Positions 17,235 through 25,980 of a DNA stretch of 64,000 bases are shown piece after piece. The notes under the pieces are model-generated. The model was not told where the DNA came from and searched no databases. It saw nothing but the letters and a program-made list of their open reading frames with translations. Source of the stretch: Dyadobacter luticola. Lineage in GTDB: Bacteria > Bacteroidota > Bacteroidia > Cytophagales > Spirosomataceae. Position 1 is the first letter of the stretch. Each line of letters starts with the position of its first letter. The position numbers and the translations under genes were made by a program. The stretch covers positions 1,038,375 through 1,102,374 of the forward strand of contig NZ_VCEJ01000002.1 in the NCBI RefSeq assembly GCF_005860805.1. Direction: 5' to 3'.

Positions 17235-18902
17235 ATGTTCGGTGGAACATCAGTGTCTAACTTAAGTAGGCTTACAGGATTCCAATATTATCATACAGTT
17301 CCGCACATCGTTTTTAATGGTGGTGATTATAGTGCAATTCATTTTAGTCGCTTTAAAAGTGAATATATTAAAGGGGCTGAGACATCTGGCGAAACTGCAA
17401 ACTTACCGAACGAAGCACTTTTGAACATCGAGATTAGAGTGGGCCGGTTCAAAGGGCCTATCCGCTTTACTAATTCTAGAATTGGTAACGTAAAAATTTT
17501 GGGCGGGATATTTGAAGAGGTTGTTGCTTTCGAGCGTGGTATCTATGGCAATATAGAAATTTCTGGAGGTGAGTTTAAGAACGGTATCTTTCTAGGAAAT
17601 AATAATTTATTTCCGAACGAAGTTCCGTTTTTGCCGCCGCCAGGCGGAGTGAAAACGTGGACCTCCACTGTCAGTGGTATTTTTGAAAACTTACGCCTGA
17701 CATCAAAGAGCGAGATTGAAATAGTACTATCGAATATAGTAGTTAAGAATACATTTCTTGTGGATATTAAGCAAGGTGATGTGGATATTCATGGTTTGCT
17801 CTCCCTTGTTAGATCGCAGTATTGTGGTGGGAAGATTTCTGAAAGTTATGGAAATCACAGCATTTTAGAGATAGGTAATACTCGAAATGTTTCCAAGTTG
17901 CAATTGTCAGTAGTTAACACAAATACTAATGAATTAACTTTTCTTGGGTTGTTGTCAAGAGAATCAGGTATAAGTTTTAATGTCTGCAAAGTAACTTCGC
18001 TAACGTTTAATAGCTTTGTTTCACTAGGGTCCGTGAAGTTTGATCGGCTTTCATTTATCAATTTCAAAAAGGACTTCTTCTCAATTGATTTGGTGCCGAG
18101 AGCCCAGGCCTTAAATTCCAGCGAATACTATAACTCAGCATTTCATACTTCAAGCAATCCAGAAATATGGCCACAAGTGTTAGCTAGCTACGAACCAGGC
18201 TTGCGGGAGGTGCCTGCAGCAAAACAGATACACGCAAATTCAATATTTACCATAAAGAACTCAGATCTGGGCAAAATGATTTTTCTTCAATGCGACTTCT
18301 CTTCGGAAGTGTCATTCGAAAATTCAAAATTGAATGAGATAGCATTGATTGGAAATGACTTTCCGATAAACAGATGGGCAGAGAATACGAATACTAGTCA
18401 GCAAAGATTGTTACTATTTCAACTAAAGAAGGTTTATGAGGCCAGTGGGGACAACGATCGGGCGAGGCGACACAGAGCAGCTGAGTTGGAAGCCTACCGT
18501 CAGGATTTATCTAGGAGTGATAGGGGCGAAAGATTTACACTCGGATTAAATCAGTGGTCAAATAGTCATGGTGAGAGTTGGACCAAAGCACTTGGTAGAA
18601 TTTTATTTTATGGCGTCTTATCTTGGCTAACAGTCAGTTTGCCATTTTTTGAAATTGAGGTTGACCCAGCGGAGAATTTCAGAGTTTTTGTCTTGTCACT
18701 TTCTTATTTCATTGAATATTTAAACCCTATACACAAGCTTGGATTTGTTAAGGATTTTGCTGAAAACGTAGCGAGAGTGAAAATCGAAAATAAAGTTGAG
18801 TATGCTCTTGCTTGGGGAAACGTAATTGATAGTCTTTGGCGAATTTTATCTGCGTATCTAATTTATCAATTGATATTCGCATTTAGAAAGCATAGTAAGT
18901 AG
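17235..18902 (+). CDS. Beta-helix-like protein with C-terminal membrane domain
   Basis: A 555-residue protein. The first about 380 residues are short beta-strand repeats with regular hydrophobic residues (NVKILGGIFEEVVAF, NIEISGGEFKNGIF, KMIFLQCDFSSEVSFENSKL), as in pentapeptide-like or beta-helix proteins. A helical linker (about 390-455, KKVYEASGDNDRARRHRAAELEAYR) and two or three membrane segments (about 458-478, 488-502 and 530-548) follow. This linker-plus-membrane end is known from orphan bacterial membrane proteins with repeat-rich N-termini; the function is unknown. The start at 17235 is doubtful because upstream sequence in the same frame is coding-like; see the piece at 17071. It is AT-rich compared with its neighbours, which suggests horizontal origin. 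Confidence 0.65.
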   Translation: MFGGTSVSNLSRLTGFQYYHTVPHIVFNGGDYSAIHFSRFKSEYIKGAETSGETANLPNEALLNIEIRVGRFKGPIRFTNSRIGNVKILGGIFEEVVAFERGIYGNIEISGGEFKNGIFLGNNNLFPNEVPFLPPPGGVKTWTSTVSGIFENLRLTSKSEIEIVLSNIVVKNTFLVDIKQGDVDIHGLLSLVRSQYCGGKISESYGNHSILEIGNTRNVSKLQLSVVNTNTNELTFLGLLSRESGISFNVCKVTSLTFNSFVSLGSVKFDRLSFINFKKDFFSIDLVPRAQALNSSEYYNSAFHTSSNPEIWPQVLASYEPGLREVPAAKQIHANSIFTIKNSDLGKMIFLQCDFSSEVSFENSKLNEIALIGNDFPINRWAENTNTSQQRLLLFQLKKVYEASGDNDRARRHRAAELEAYRQDLSRSDRGERFTLGLNQWSNSHGESWTKALGRILFYGVLSWLTVSLPFFEIEVDPAENFRVFVLSLSYFIEYLNPIHKLGFVKDFAENVARVKIENKVEYALAWGNVIDSLWRILSAYLIYQLIFAFRKHSK

Positions 18903-18950
18903 ATTTGAATTAATTATAGGATCAAGCCATCAATCGTTATTCTTAATGTT

Positions 18951-19109
18951 TCATTTCTCCCAAGGCTTTATCTTCACAATCTTATTATCCCTCATAACCA
19001 CAAGCGCACTATCCCTTTGTTTTTTAAACTCTACAACATTGTCAAAAGTCTTTTTGAGACCAAAAATGATTTTGTCGCGTAGTTCGAGCTGTTCTTTAAT
19101 TGTTGTCAT
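18951..19109 (-). CDS. Small protein overlapping the zeta-toxin gene (candidate antitoxin)
   Basis: A 52-residue ORF that starts MTTIKEQLELRDK and ends NKIVKIKPWEK. Its ATG (19109) lies 14 bases inside the end of the zeta-toxin gene, so translation is probably coupled. The protein is highly charged with a helical N-terminus and a strand-like end (SALVVMRDNKIVKI). Small proteins of this shape accompany zeta-type toxins in Bacteroidota, to my recollection, and the overlap supports an antitoxin or accessory role. This is an inference, not a family match I can prove. Confidence 0.65.
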   Translation of the reverse strand: MTTIKEQLELRDKIIFGLKKTFDNVVEFKKQRDSALVVMRDNKIVKIKPWEK

Positions 19110-19680
19110 AGGTTTTTCTTAGTTGAGCATATTTACTTGTATCAATAACCTCTAATTCACTGTTTATTGTTTTTTGTGCGACAATTTCCGGAGCTCCGAA
19201 AGAATTGTCAAACAGAAATGCACCATGCACAATCGGTAAATAAATGTCAAATAGATTTTTTATCCCTTTAATATATCTGCGCTCAATCACGTCAGGTGGT
19301 ATGTTATGGCCGCCTTCTGCCACTCTTGTTTTAACACGTTCTTTGGCAAGATCAATATTATCAAGCCAAAAGAAGATCAATGTTGCTGTATAGTCTTTGT
19401 TTTTCGCTTCTTCAATTTTCTGCTTATAACTTCTGCTCGACAATGTTGTTTCAAAGGCAAAGCTTTCGTTGTTATTCAGTAATTCATTTACTCTATCCAA
19501 CATGATTCTTCCTGCCTCAACTGCAACCTTCTCAGGTTGAAACGGCGATATGCCTTTAGCAATTTCATCGGCGTTTACAAATTCCTTACATTCTATAATT
19601 TCCGGTAAAATTGTGAAGGAAGCAGAAGTTTTTCCAGCTCCATTACAACCTGCAATAATGTATAAGTTCTTGTTAGACAC
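19096..19680 (-). CDS. Zeta toxin family kinase
   Basis: A 194-residue P-loop protein. Walker A is GCNGAGKT (residues 12-19), followed by the zeta-type FVNADEIAKGISPFQPE segment, FETTLSS (substrate/base region) and GGHNIPPDVIERRY. Zeta toxins phosphorylate UDP-N-acetylglucosamine or related nucleotide sugars and block cell-wall synthesis. Bacteroidota homologues are uncharacterised. An XRE regulator gene lies 15 bases upstream, and a small ORF overlaps its 3' end. The three form a compact minus-strand module. Confidence 0.85.
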   Translation of the reverse strand: MSNKNLYIIAGCNGAGKTSASFTILPEIIECKEFVNADEIAKGISPFQPEKVAVEAGRIMLDRVNELLNNNESFAFETTLSSRSYKQKIEEAKNKDYTATLIFFWLDNIDLAKERVKTRVAEGGHNIPPDVIERRYIKGIKNLFDIYLPIVHGAFLFDNSFGAPEIVAQKTINSELEVIDTSKYAQLRKTYDNN

Positions 19681-19695
19681 TATGATATCTATAAA

Positions 19696-20136
19696 CTATA
19701 CGATATATTTTTTATTTTCCCCAATCAAACGCTCCAAACGCCCCATCATCTCATCCTTCTCCTTCAACATCCGCTCATACAAAGCAATCTTCTCCTCATG
19801 AAGCTGAACAATTTTTTCGATAGGATTTATATAAAAGGTGCCCTGGTTAAAGGAGTTATCATTTGAATGATCGTTGTAAGTGTTCGAAATGATATTAATC
19901 GCCTGATCCTCATCAAAATTCCGAATTGCCTCAGCAGGAATCTTCAAAATCGCCGCAACCTTCTCCAAAATGTCGTTATCGATCTTCTCTCTCTGTTCAA
20001 GTAGAGAGATTTTTTGCTGGTTCCAGTCGTCGCCGAGCTCAAACGCCATGGCGTCTTGCTTAAGTCCGAAAAGTTCCCTGAATCTCTTCAAGTTACGGCC
20101 TTCGTGGATCTTCGGGTTGGAGGTAGTATGTGCCAT
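19696..20136 (-). CDS. XRE-family regulator of the zeta-toxin module
   Basis: A 146-residue protein from the ATG at 20136, which gives the natural start MAHTTSNPKIHEGRNLKRF; the frame stays open further upstream without family-like sequence. The HTH_3 domain covers about residues 12-75 (LFGLKQDAMAFELGDDWNQQKISLLEQRE). The C-terminal third is a helical coiled-coil-like tail (EEKIALYERMLKEKDEMMGRLERL) suited to dimerisation. It precedes the zeta-toxin gene by 15 bases and probably autoregulates the module. Confidence 0.85.
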   Translation of the reverse strand: MAHTTSNPKIHEGRNLKRFRELFGLKQDAMAFELGDDWNQQKISLLEQREKIDNDILEKVAAILKIPAEAIRNFDEDQAINIISNTYNDHSNDNSFNQGTFYINPIEKIVQLHEEKIALYERMLKEKDEMMGRLERLIGENKKYIV

Positions 20137-20282
20137 GTGGAAAGGGTGTTTGGTTAAAAAAAGCAATTTATATAAATCTGCCGGGATGTGCCCGAATATC
20201 TTACGGCCGGCCCGCGTAGGGATTGCAATGTATAAAACTGGGCGATCATGTTGGAAACAAGCCCCACGTATTGTAGTGAGGT

Positions 20283-20687
20283 TCAGGAAATGCTCTTCAA
20301 AATCCAATCATGAATAATCTTGATTAAGGCGTCCTTGCTCGTCTCAATCGATTCGAGCGTGTTAAAGGTTGCAATAGCCCTGTCATTTTCCTTCCAAAGC
20401 AAAAGGTGATTTTCATCTTCGATTAATCGGGCATTTGGTTGTTCTTTGACCTTTGCTCCCCGGTGAAAGATGAGTTGGATTTTGGTCGGTGGCAAGATTT
20501 TCATCGTGATCCTATCCTCGCCGCCAATCGAATAGTTGGGGCCATTCCATTTAATGTTTTCGTTAAGCCGGGTGTCCGCTGACAATATAATGGAGCGCAG
20601 CGCATCAATTTCGCTCCTGAGCGGATGAGCAAGATCATCCAGAAATTGGGTTACCTCTGTATTATCGGTTAGGTCTTTCGTGTTCAT
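20283..20687 (-). CDS. DUF1801 domain protein
   Basis: A 134-residue protein with the DUF1801/YdhG-like fold: FLDDLAHPLRSEIDALRSIIL, then IKWNGPNYSI and the strand-rich core (KILPPTKIQLIFHRGAKV). Such proteins share the iron-chaperone-like fold of frataxin relatives, but bacterial functions are unknown. It stands alone, divergent from the AraC gene at 20858. Confidence 0.85.
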   Translation of the reverse strand: MNTKDLTDNTEVTQFLDDLAHPLRSEIDALRSIILSADTRLNENIKWNGPNYSIGGEDRITMKILPPTKIQLIFHRGAKVKEQPNARLIEDENHLLLWKENDRAIATFNTLESIETSKDALIKIIHDWILKSIS

Positions 20688-20857
20688 TGGTTTTTAGCAT
20701 CTGTGATTCACAAAGCTAATGTCTGCTTCATTGACAAGGGTAGGGGATACAAGACAAACGTGCGGGCGGATCGGGACGGTTGTCAGGATAGAAACTACCT
20801 GGCACCAAATTAGATAACAGGCTGTTGCTGATACGCGACGAATTGATTAGCTATAAT

Positions 20858-21751
20858 ATGCTGAAAACTCAAACCCTGGAAGCCTTTTACGCATTGAAGT
20901 TTGACGAGGCACCGCCTGAACCAGGTACCGGGGACTTTAATGTTTTTCGACTGGATCTTTCCAATGGGCTTTCCCATACCATGCCCTATGCCCGGTACGA
21001 TTTCTACAAAATTATGCTCATCCGCGGCAGGCACCGCTGCCATTATGCAGCCAAGAGCATCGAGTTCGATGGTAGTACGCTTCTGTTTTTCAATCCTGCG
21101 ACGCCTTACAGTTTTGAACGGCTGGATGCCGGATCGACCGGGTTCTTTTGCATTTTTAAAGAAGCCTTTTTCATAGAAAATCTGAGAAATGGCATCGGTC
21201 ACCTGCGGATGTTTGAGCCTGAAAATAAATCGGTGTACCATTTGGATGGAAGGCAGGATCAGGAAGTGGCCGTGCTGTTTGAGAAAATGCTGAATGAGAT
21301 TCATTCAGATTATCGTTTCCGGTTTGATCTGATCCGAAACCATGTGTCCGAACTCATCCATCTGGCATTGAAAATGTTGCCTGACGAGCAGTTATACCAA
21401 CATCCGGATACGAATGCACGGATTACCTCGATTTTCATCAAGCTGCTTGAAAGCCAGCTTCCGATTCAATCCAAGGATCAATGCATCTGGATGCGGTCAG
21501 CGGGAGATTTTGCCGACAGGCTTTCCGTGCATGTAAACCATCTGAACCGCGCTGTCCGCGCGGCCACCGGAAAGACGACGACAACGCACATTGCGGAGCG
21601 GATCACAGCCGAAGCCACCGCATTGTTAAAGCATACGGATTGGACTGTGTCCGAAATCAGTTATTGTCTTGGTTTCGCGCAACCAGCCCATTTCACCTAT
21701 TTTTTCAGGAAGCAAACCAAGCTTACGCCCAGCGCCGTGCGGGATGTTTGA
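20858..21751 (+). CDS. AraC family transcriptional regulator
   Basis: A 297-residue regulator with an N-terminal cupin-like sensing domain (about 25-165) and a C-terminal double HTH (about 205-297: VHVNHLNRAVRAATG and ISYCLGFAQPAHFTYFFRKQ). The ATG at 20858 (MLKTQTLEAFY) is chosen over an upstream in-frame ATG. An SDR oxidoreductase follows 79 bases downstream on the same strand, its likely target. Confidence 0.9.
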   Translation: MLKTQTLEAFYALKFDEAPPEPGTGDFNVFRLDLSNGLSHTMPYARYDFYKIMLIRGRHRCHYAAKSIEFDGSTLLFFNPATPYSFERLDAGSTGFFCIFKEAFFIENLRNGIGHLRMFEPENKSVYHLDGRQDQEVAVLFEKMLNEIHSDYRFRFDLIRNHVSELIHLALKMLPDEQLYQHPDTNARITSIFIKLLESQLPIQSKDQCIWMRSAGDFADRLSVHVNHLNRAVRAATGKTTTTHIAERITAEATALLKHTDWTVSEISYCLGFAQPAHFTYFFRKQTKLTPSAVRDV

Positions 21752-21830
21752 ATTTCGATAGCATCCGTTTGATTGCGGTAATGCCCGGACTGGATAGCCG
21801 TCCTACTTTTGCCATATCAAAATACGGGAT

Positions 21831-22670
21831 ATGGAAAACAGAAAAACATGGTTTGTCACAGGCGCTTCAAAAGGCCTGGGATTGACATTAGTGAAGCGAT
21901 TATTGCAGGCAGGCCACCAGGTAGCGGCTACTTCCCGCAACACGGCCAGCCTCATTGAGGCAGTCGGCTTTCAGGGAGATGCATTTTTACCATTAGGTGT
22001 GGAACTAGGCAGCGACGAAAGTGTGGCGGCTGCCATCGGGCAGGCGGATCAACATTTCGGCGGAATCGACGTGGTGGTTAACAATGCCGGTTACGGCATC
22101 GGCGGGAGCATGGAAGAGCTGACAGACAAAGAAGTTCGCGATAGTTTTGCCATCAATGTATTTGGTACGATCAATGTCATCCGCCACGTGCTGCCTGTGA
22201 TGCGCAGGCAGGGATCAGGTCATATTATCAACATTTCTTCGATTGCTGGTATTGCCCCGAGCGCAGGCTGGTCGGTTTACGGCGCTGCAAAACACGCGGT
22301 GATCGGCCTGACCGAAGTGCTGGCTGACGATGTCCGTCACCTGGGCATCAAAGTAACGCTGGTTGCTCCCGGCGCTTTTCGCACAAACTTCAACAATCCG
22401 GATTCGCTGGTATTATCGCAGCGCAAAATCGATGCTTATTCGGAAGTGCGGTCCTTACAGGAAAAGTTTGCGGCCAAGAGCGGCACACAGGCCGGTGACC
22501 CGGCAAAGGCTGCAAAGGCCATGATGGAAGTGACCGAAATGGCACAGCCACCTTTGTATTTACTTTTGGGTAGCGATGCTTATGCGCGCGCATTCGCCAA
22601 GTTAGACCTGCTGTCTTCCTCTTACAAGGATTGGGAAGTGCTGACAAAATCGACGGATTATGATGCTTGA
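21831..22670 (+). CDS. SDR family oxidoreductase
   Basis: A 279-residue classical short-chain dehydrogenase. Cofactor motif TGASKGLG is at 10-17, NNAG at 84-87, catalytic Ser136 or 137, Tyr150 and Lys154 (YGAAK). Substrate is unknown. TACTTTTG at 21804-21811 is a good -7 element 20 bases before the start, without a clear -33, so it may need the upstream AraC regulator. Its end overlaps the end of the convergent HxlR gene by 13 bases. Confidence 0.9.
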   Translation: MENRKTWFVTGASKGLGLTLVKRLLQAGHQVAATSRNTASLIEAVGFQGDAFLPLGVELGSDESVAAAIGQADQHFGGIDVVVNNAGYGIGGSMEELTDKEVRDSFAINVFGTINVIRHVLPVMRRQGSGHIINISSIAGIAPSAGWSVYGAAKHAVIGLTEVLADDVRHLGIKVTLVAPGAFRTNFNNPDSLVLSQRKIDAYSEVRSLQEKFAAKSGTQAGDPAKAAKAMMEVTEMAQPPLYLLLGSDAYARAFAKLDLLSSSYKDWEVLTKSTDYDA

Positions 22671-23026
22671 TACTGAATCGACAGCTCGGTTTCCTTTTTG
22701 ATCTGTTTCTCGCCCCATTGCCGGAGATATTCAATAAACGGGATCAGCTCCTGCCCAACTTCGGTCAAGGTATATTCAACTTTTGGCGGTACTTCGTGGT
22801 ACACTTTCCGGCTGATCAGGTTATCGGCTTCCAATTCCCGCAAAGTTTGTGTCAGCATTTTGGTTGTTACATCGGGTAAAGTCCTGCCGAGCTCGCCGTA
22901 GCGCAGGATAGCATGTTCATGCAGGTACCACAGGATCCGGCCTTTGTATTTTCCGCCGATCCGTCTGAATGCGTAATCGACGGAGCATGTCGGCATATCC
23001 GGACATTCGTGTTTATTTTTCTTCAT
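22658..23026 (-). CDS. HxlR family transcriptional regulator
   Basis: A 122-residue winged-helix protein with the family cysteine at residue 8 (KNKHECPDM) and a typical core: IGGKYKGRILWYL, LGRTLPDVTTKMLTQTLREL, YTLTEVGQELIPFIEYLRQWG. The start at 23026 (MKKNKHEC) is clear, as the longer frame has no family-like sequence. HxlR proteins sense electrophiles or redox state, often by the N-terminal Cys. It is divergent from the SDR gene at 23146, and a palindromic operator lies between. Confidence 0.92.
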   Translation of the reverse strand: MKKNKHECPDMPTCSVDYAFRRIGGKYKGRILWYLHEHAILRYGELGRTLPDVTTKMLTQTLRELEADNLISRKVYHEVPPKVEYTLTEVGQELIPFIEYLRQWGEKQIKKETELSIQYQAS

Positions 23027-23061
23027 TTTAATGGATTGATAATCAGCAATAGATTCTAAAT

Positions 23062-23090
23062 AGTATGTAAGATACAAAAAAGTACATACT
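23062..23090. promoter_or_regulatory. HxlR operator candidate
   Basis: AGTATGTA (23062-23069) and its exact inverse TACATACT (23083-23090) are separated by 13 bases between the divergent hxlR-like and SDR genes. The right half touches the -33 element of the SDR promoter. Confidence 0.7.
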
Positions 23091-23120
23091 TGACGTAAGG
23101 AAATGTACACCCTAGCTTTG
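23090..23120 (+). promoter_or_regulatory. Promoter of the SDR gene at 23146
   Basis: TTG at 23090-23092, 20 bases, then TAGCTTTG at 23113-23120 fit the Bacteroidota promoter consensus exactly. The start codon is 25 bases further on. Confidence 0.75.
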
Positions 23121-23145
23121 CAGCTCATTAAAATTAGAAAATAAG

Positions 23146-23898
23146 ATGAGCTTAAAATTGAAAGATAAAGTCGCCGTAGTGACCGGTGCATCCAAAGGAA
23201 TTGGTGCAGGAATAGCAAAAGCATTTGCCAGAGAAGGCGCGAAAGTGGTTGTCAACTATGCATCCAGCAGAACCAATGCTGAGAAGGTTATCAGTGATAT
23301 CATCCAAAAAGGCGGAACTGCCACGGCCATACAAGCGGACATTTCCAAATTTGATGATATCAAAAGATTACTCGACGAGACGGTAAAGACGTATGGTCAG
23401 CTCGATATTCTGGTCAATAATGCAGGTGTTTTCAAAATAGAAATGCTGGACGGAATAACGGAAGAGAGCTTTCATTTGCAGGTCAATACCCATCTGATGG
23501 GACCGATTCTGACGATTCAGCAGGCCGTCAGTTTATTTGGCGACAGGGGCGGGAGCATTATCAATGTCAGTTCAACGGTAAGTCAAAACCCGATCCCCGG
23601 TGTCATGGTGTATTCTGCAGCCAAAGCTGGTATCGACAATGTTACAAAAACATTGGCGAAAGAATTAGGTCCTAAAAACATCCGCATCAACACCATCGCC
23701 CCGGGCGTGACCGACACCGAAGGAAACCACGAAATGGGTATCATTGGCGGCGACATTGAAAAACAAATGCTTCCCCTCACACCACTGGGACGGATCGGTC
23801 AGCCGGAAGATATCGCAAAGGTTGCCGTATTTCTGGCTTCCGATGAGGCAGGCTGGGTAACAGGTGAGCGGATTACCGTTTCTGGCGGGCTTTTATAG
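23146..23898 (+). CDS. SDR family 3-oxoacyl-ACP-reductase-like oxidoreductase
   Basis: A 250-residue classical SDR: TGASKGIG at 13-20, NNAG at 91-94, Ser142 or 143, Tyr156 and Lys160 (YSAAK), and a C-terminal GWVTGERITVSGG typical of the glucose-1-dehydrogenase/FabG-like group. The substrate cannot be told from sequence. It is divergent from the HxlR-family regulator and carries its operator upstream, so it is likely induced by the signal sensed by that regulator. Confidence 0.9.
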   Translation: MSLKLKDKVAVVTGASKGIGAGIAKAFAREGAKVVVNYASSRTNAEKVISDIIQKGGTATAIQADISKFDDIKRLLDETVKTYGQLDILVNNAGVFKIEMLDGITEESFHLQVNTHLMGPILTIQQAVSLFGDRGGSIINVSSTVSQNPIPGVMVYSAAKAGIDNVTKTLAKELGPKNIRINTIAPGVTDTEGNHEMGIIGGDIEKQMLPLTPLGRIGQPEDIAKVAVFLASDEAGWVTGERITVSGGLL

Positions 23899-23969
23899 CC
23901 GTGTAGACCTTCACTAATCTGACTCACCAAAAACGACTCGTCAGAATTGGGATGAAGCAATGTGCAAAT

Positions 23970-24467
23970 TCAGCCAATCTTGTTTTTCCAAGCCTTTTTC
24001 ATTTGCGCATACTGCTCATTACTTTCTGCTTGCTTCCACTTCTCATAAAATACTGTAGCGGCTTCGGCTTTTTCTTGTTGCCCTGTGCCTTTTTCAAGAA
24101 GCGCGTATTGATTGTCTTTATCGTATTTCTTGCCGCCCTTATAATTGGCATAGCGCCGCGCCCTGGTAAATCCCATTTGTAGGTATTTGCGGGCCATATC
24201 TGCGCCTACAAAATCTTTTTCTTTCAAGTAACTAAGGAATAGTTCATAAATCTTGCTGCTGCTTTCCTTTGCTATATCCTTAGTTTTAAATCGCCAAAAT
24301 TTGCCGATCTCCGATTTGTAAGGCTCGCAGATCAAAACACCCTGCTCGCCTTTGCCGACACGGTACAGCTCCGGATGTTTTTTGTAGTCAATGTCCGGCT
24401 TCCAGGGATAGGCGCCTTCGTCAAAATTTAAATAAGATGGCGTTTCCTTTGATTGACGCTGACCCAT
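23970..24467 (-). CDS. DUF4385 family protein
   Basis: A 165-residue soluble protein with the family start PSYLNFDEGAYPWKPDIDYKKHPELYRVG and KFWRFKT...KDFVGADMARKYLQMGFTRARRYANYKGG in the middle, both hallmarks of DUF4385. Function is unknown. It follows the DUF4174 gene by 6 bases on the minus strand, so the two are co-transcribed. Confidence 0.85.
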   Translation of the reverse strand: MGQRQSKETPSYLNFDEGAYPWKPDIDYKKHPELYRVGKGEQGVLICEPYKSEIGKFWRFKTKDIAKESSSKIYELFLSYLKEKDFVGADMARKYLQMGFTRARRYANYKGGKKYDKDNQYALLEKGTGQQEKAEAATVFYEKWKQAESNEQYAQMKKAWKNKIG

Positions 24468-24473
24468 TTGTTG

Positions 24474-24851
24474 CTACTTTGGATTATTACCTCGGCTGCG
24501 CTTGACCTCACTTTTTCGCATCGGCATCGCGTCAATCAGGCCAAACAACTTCTCGGCACTCACCACATCGCTGGATCTAAACTTTTCACCACCATCGCGG
24601 CCAACTAATATAAAAGTGAAGGAGCTGGCGCTGTCGATGTCCCACTTCTTCCAAGCAGACAAATTTTTCCCGGAGAAAGGGAATTTGTGCACATTAATAT
24701 CACGCTCAATCATATCTTTTTGATGTGCATCCAAGATAGCCATCTGCGATTTCTGCTTTGTTAAACCGCTGTCTGTATAGAAAAGCAGTACCTGTCTCGG
24801 AGACTCAGCTGCGATCAATGTGGCAATCATTATTCCAAATAGTATTTTCAT
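24474..24851 (-). CDS. DUF4174 family exported protein
   Basis: A 125-residue protein with a short N-terminal hydrophobic segment (1-15, ILFGIMIATLIAA) and the DUF4174 core (RQVLLFYTDSGLTKQKSQ ... FTFILVGRDGGEKFRSS ... LFGLIDAMPMRKSE), which has a thioredoxin-like or nucleotide-binding-like pattern. Function is unknown. It is probably periplasmic if the signal is used. It is in an operon with the DUF4385 gene. Confidence 0.82.
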   Translation of the reverse strand: MKILFGIMIATLIAAESPRQVLLFYTDSGLTKQKSQMAILDAHQKDMIERDINVHKFPFSGKNLSAWKKWDIDSASSFTFILVGRDGGEKFRSSDVVSAEKLFGLIDAMPMRKSEVKRSRGNNPK

Positions 24852-24948
24852 GCGAACAGTCTTTTGTAACCCAAGTTAATAACTGTTGTATAGAAGTAAA
24901 AAAGCAACTTTGCTGCCCATAAAGGCATCCTACACGAAAACGGTATCT

Positions 24949-25593
24949 ATGACACAAAAATCAAGCCCTTCATTGAGTAGCAAAATCTCCCGGATTACGA
25001 TCGCCGTGCTTGCCACGTTCATAGGATTGTACCCATTATTCTATTTTTTCCAGAACAATTTTGGAATACTGGGCAGTAAGAACAGCGCGCTATTGGCCAG
25101 CTTAGTATGGAGCTCCGCTTTTTATATACACATTACCGCCGGAGGACTGGCTCTGCTTTGCGGCTGGGTTCAATTTAATCAAAGGATCAGAATGTCATCC
25201 CCGGTACTCCACCGCAACCTTGGAAAACTATATCTGTTACTTGCACTTTGCAGTTCGGCTTCTGCTGCGTATCTGGCACTGCACGCACAGGGAGGTTGGA
25301 TGGCTGCAATGGGATTTCTATGTCTGGCTATTGTCTGGTTTACCAGCACGCTGCTAGGCTATGCCAGTATTTTAAAGGGGAAGATTAATCAGCATCAAAA
25401 GTTCATGACTTACAGCTACGCCGCATGCTTTGCTGCTGTAACACTCCGCATCTTGCTACCGGTTCTAGTCGCTGTTTATCAGGATTTTACCAAAGCATAT
25501 ATACTTGTAGCGTGGCTATGTTGGCTCCCTAATATGTTGGTTGCGTATCTGATAACACGAAACATTAAACAATCTGAAAACGGGAATGCTTGA
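24949..25593 (+). CDS. DUF2306 family membrane protein
   Basis: A 214-residue protein from the ATG at 24949, with about six membrane helices. It has the family pattern of an early ITAGGLALLCGWVQF helix, HRNLGKLYL loop and KINQHQKFMTYSYAACFAA, whose histidines resemble heme-ligating positions in similar four-helix membrane proteins. Function is unknown. The frame extends upstream to 24886, but that part has no membrane-protein character. Confidence 0.82.
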   Translation: MTQKSSPSLSSKISRITIAVLATFIGLYPLFYFFQNNFGILGSKNSALLASLVWSSAFYIHITAGGLALLCGWVQFNQRIRMSSPVLHRNLGKLYLLLALCSSASAAYLALHAQGGWMAAMGFLCLAIVWFTSTLLGYASILKGKINQHQKFMTYSYAACFAAVTLRILLPVLVAVYQDFTKAYILVAWLCWLPNMLVAYLITRNIKQSENGNA

Positions 25594-25683
25594 TGGCCCG
25601 TAGTCATAAAAGATGAAAGAGTATTTGGAAAGAGGTATCCAATCTTTATATTTATGCTATTATCCAACTACTTATAAATCAGT

Positions 25684-25923
25684 ATGGCCATATTGACCAC
25701 ATTGTTTGGGCTAGGAAATCAGGAGCTTTTGCTGATTTCGATTGCCATACTATTTTACTCAGTTGTGATATGGACGGTCGTCGATCTATTTTCTAATAAA
25801 GATCTACCCGCAATCCCAAAATTACTTTGGTTAATTGTAATTCTTTTCTTCCCATTTCTAGGGACGCTGATTTACCTATACTACGGAAGGTCAGCGAAAC
25901 ATTTGTCAAACCAAAGGCAATAG
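25684..25923 (+). CDS. PLDc_N-type small membrane protein
   Basis: A 79-residue protein with two membrane helices (about 10-35 and 43-65) and the PLDc_N motif, in which a WTVVDLFSN turn is followed by LWLIVILFFPFLGTLIYLYYGR. This domain normally heads cardiolipin synthases but also exists alone, as here, with unknown function. Confidence 0.85.
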   Translation: MAILTTLFGLGNQELLLISIAILFYSVVIWTVVDLFSNKDLPAIPKLLWLIVILFFPFLGTLIYLYYGRSAKHLSNQRQ

Positions 25924-25980
25924 CGATATCTGCGCTAGCATCCTTAGTTTCTTGTCGAGAAAGTCCATGGTGCTGTTTTC

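Noticed and set aside
23922..23933. A 12-base match (ACTCACCAAAAA) to the island repeat in reverse orientation
   Set aside because: Only 12 bases match, the rest does not, and no mobile gene lies beside it. Chance is about one percent in this window, so it is not evidence for a third att site.
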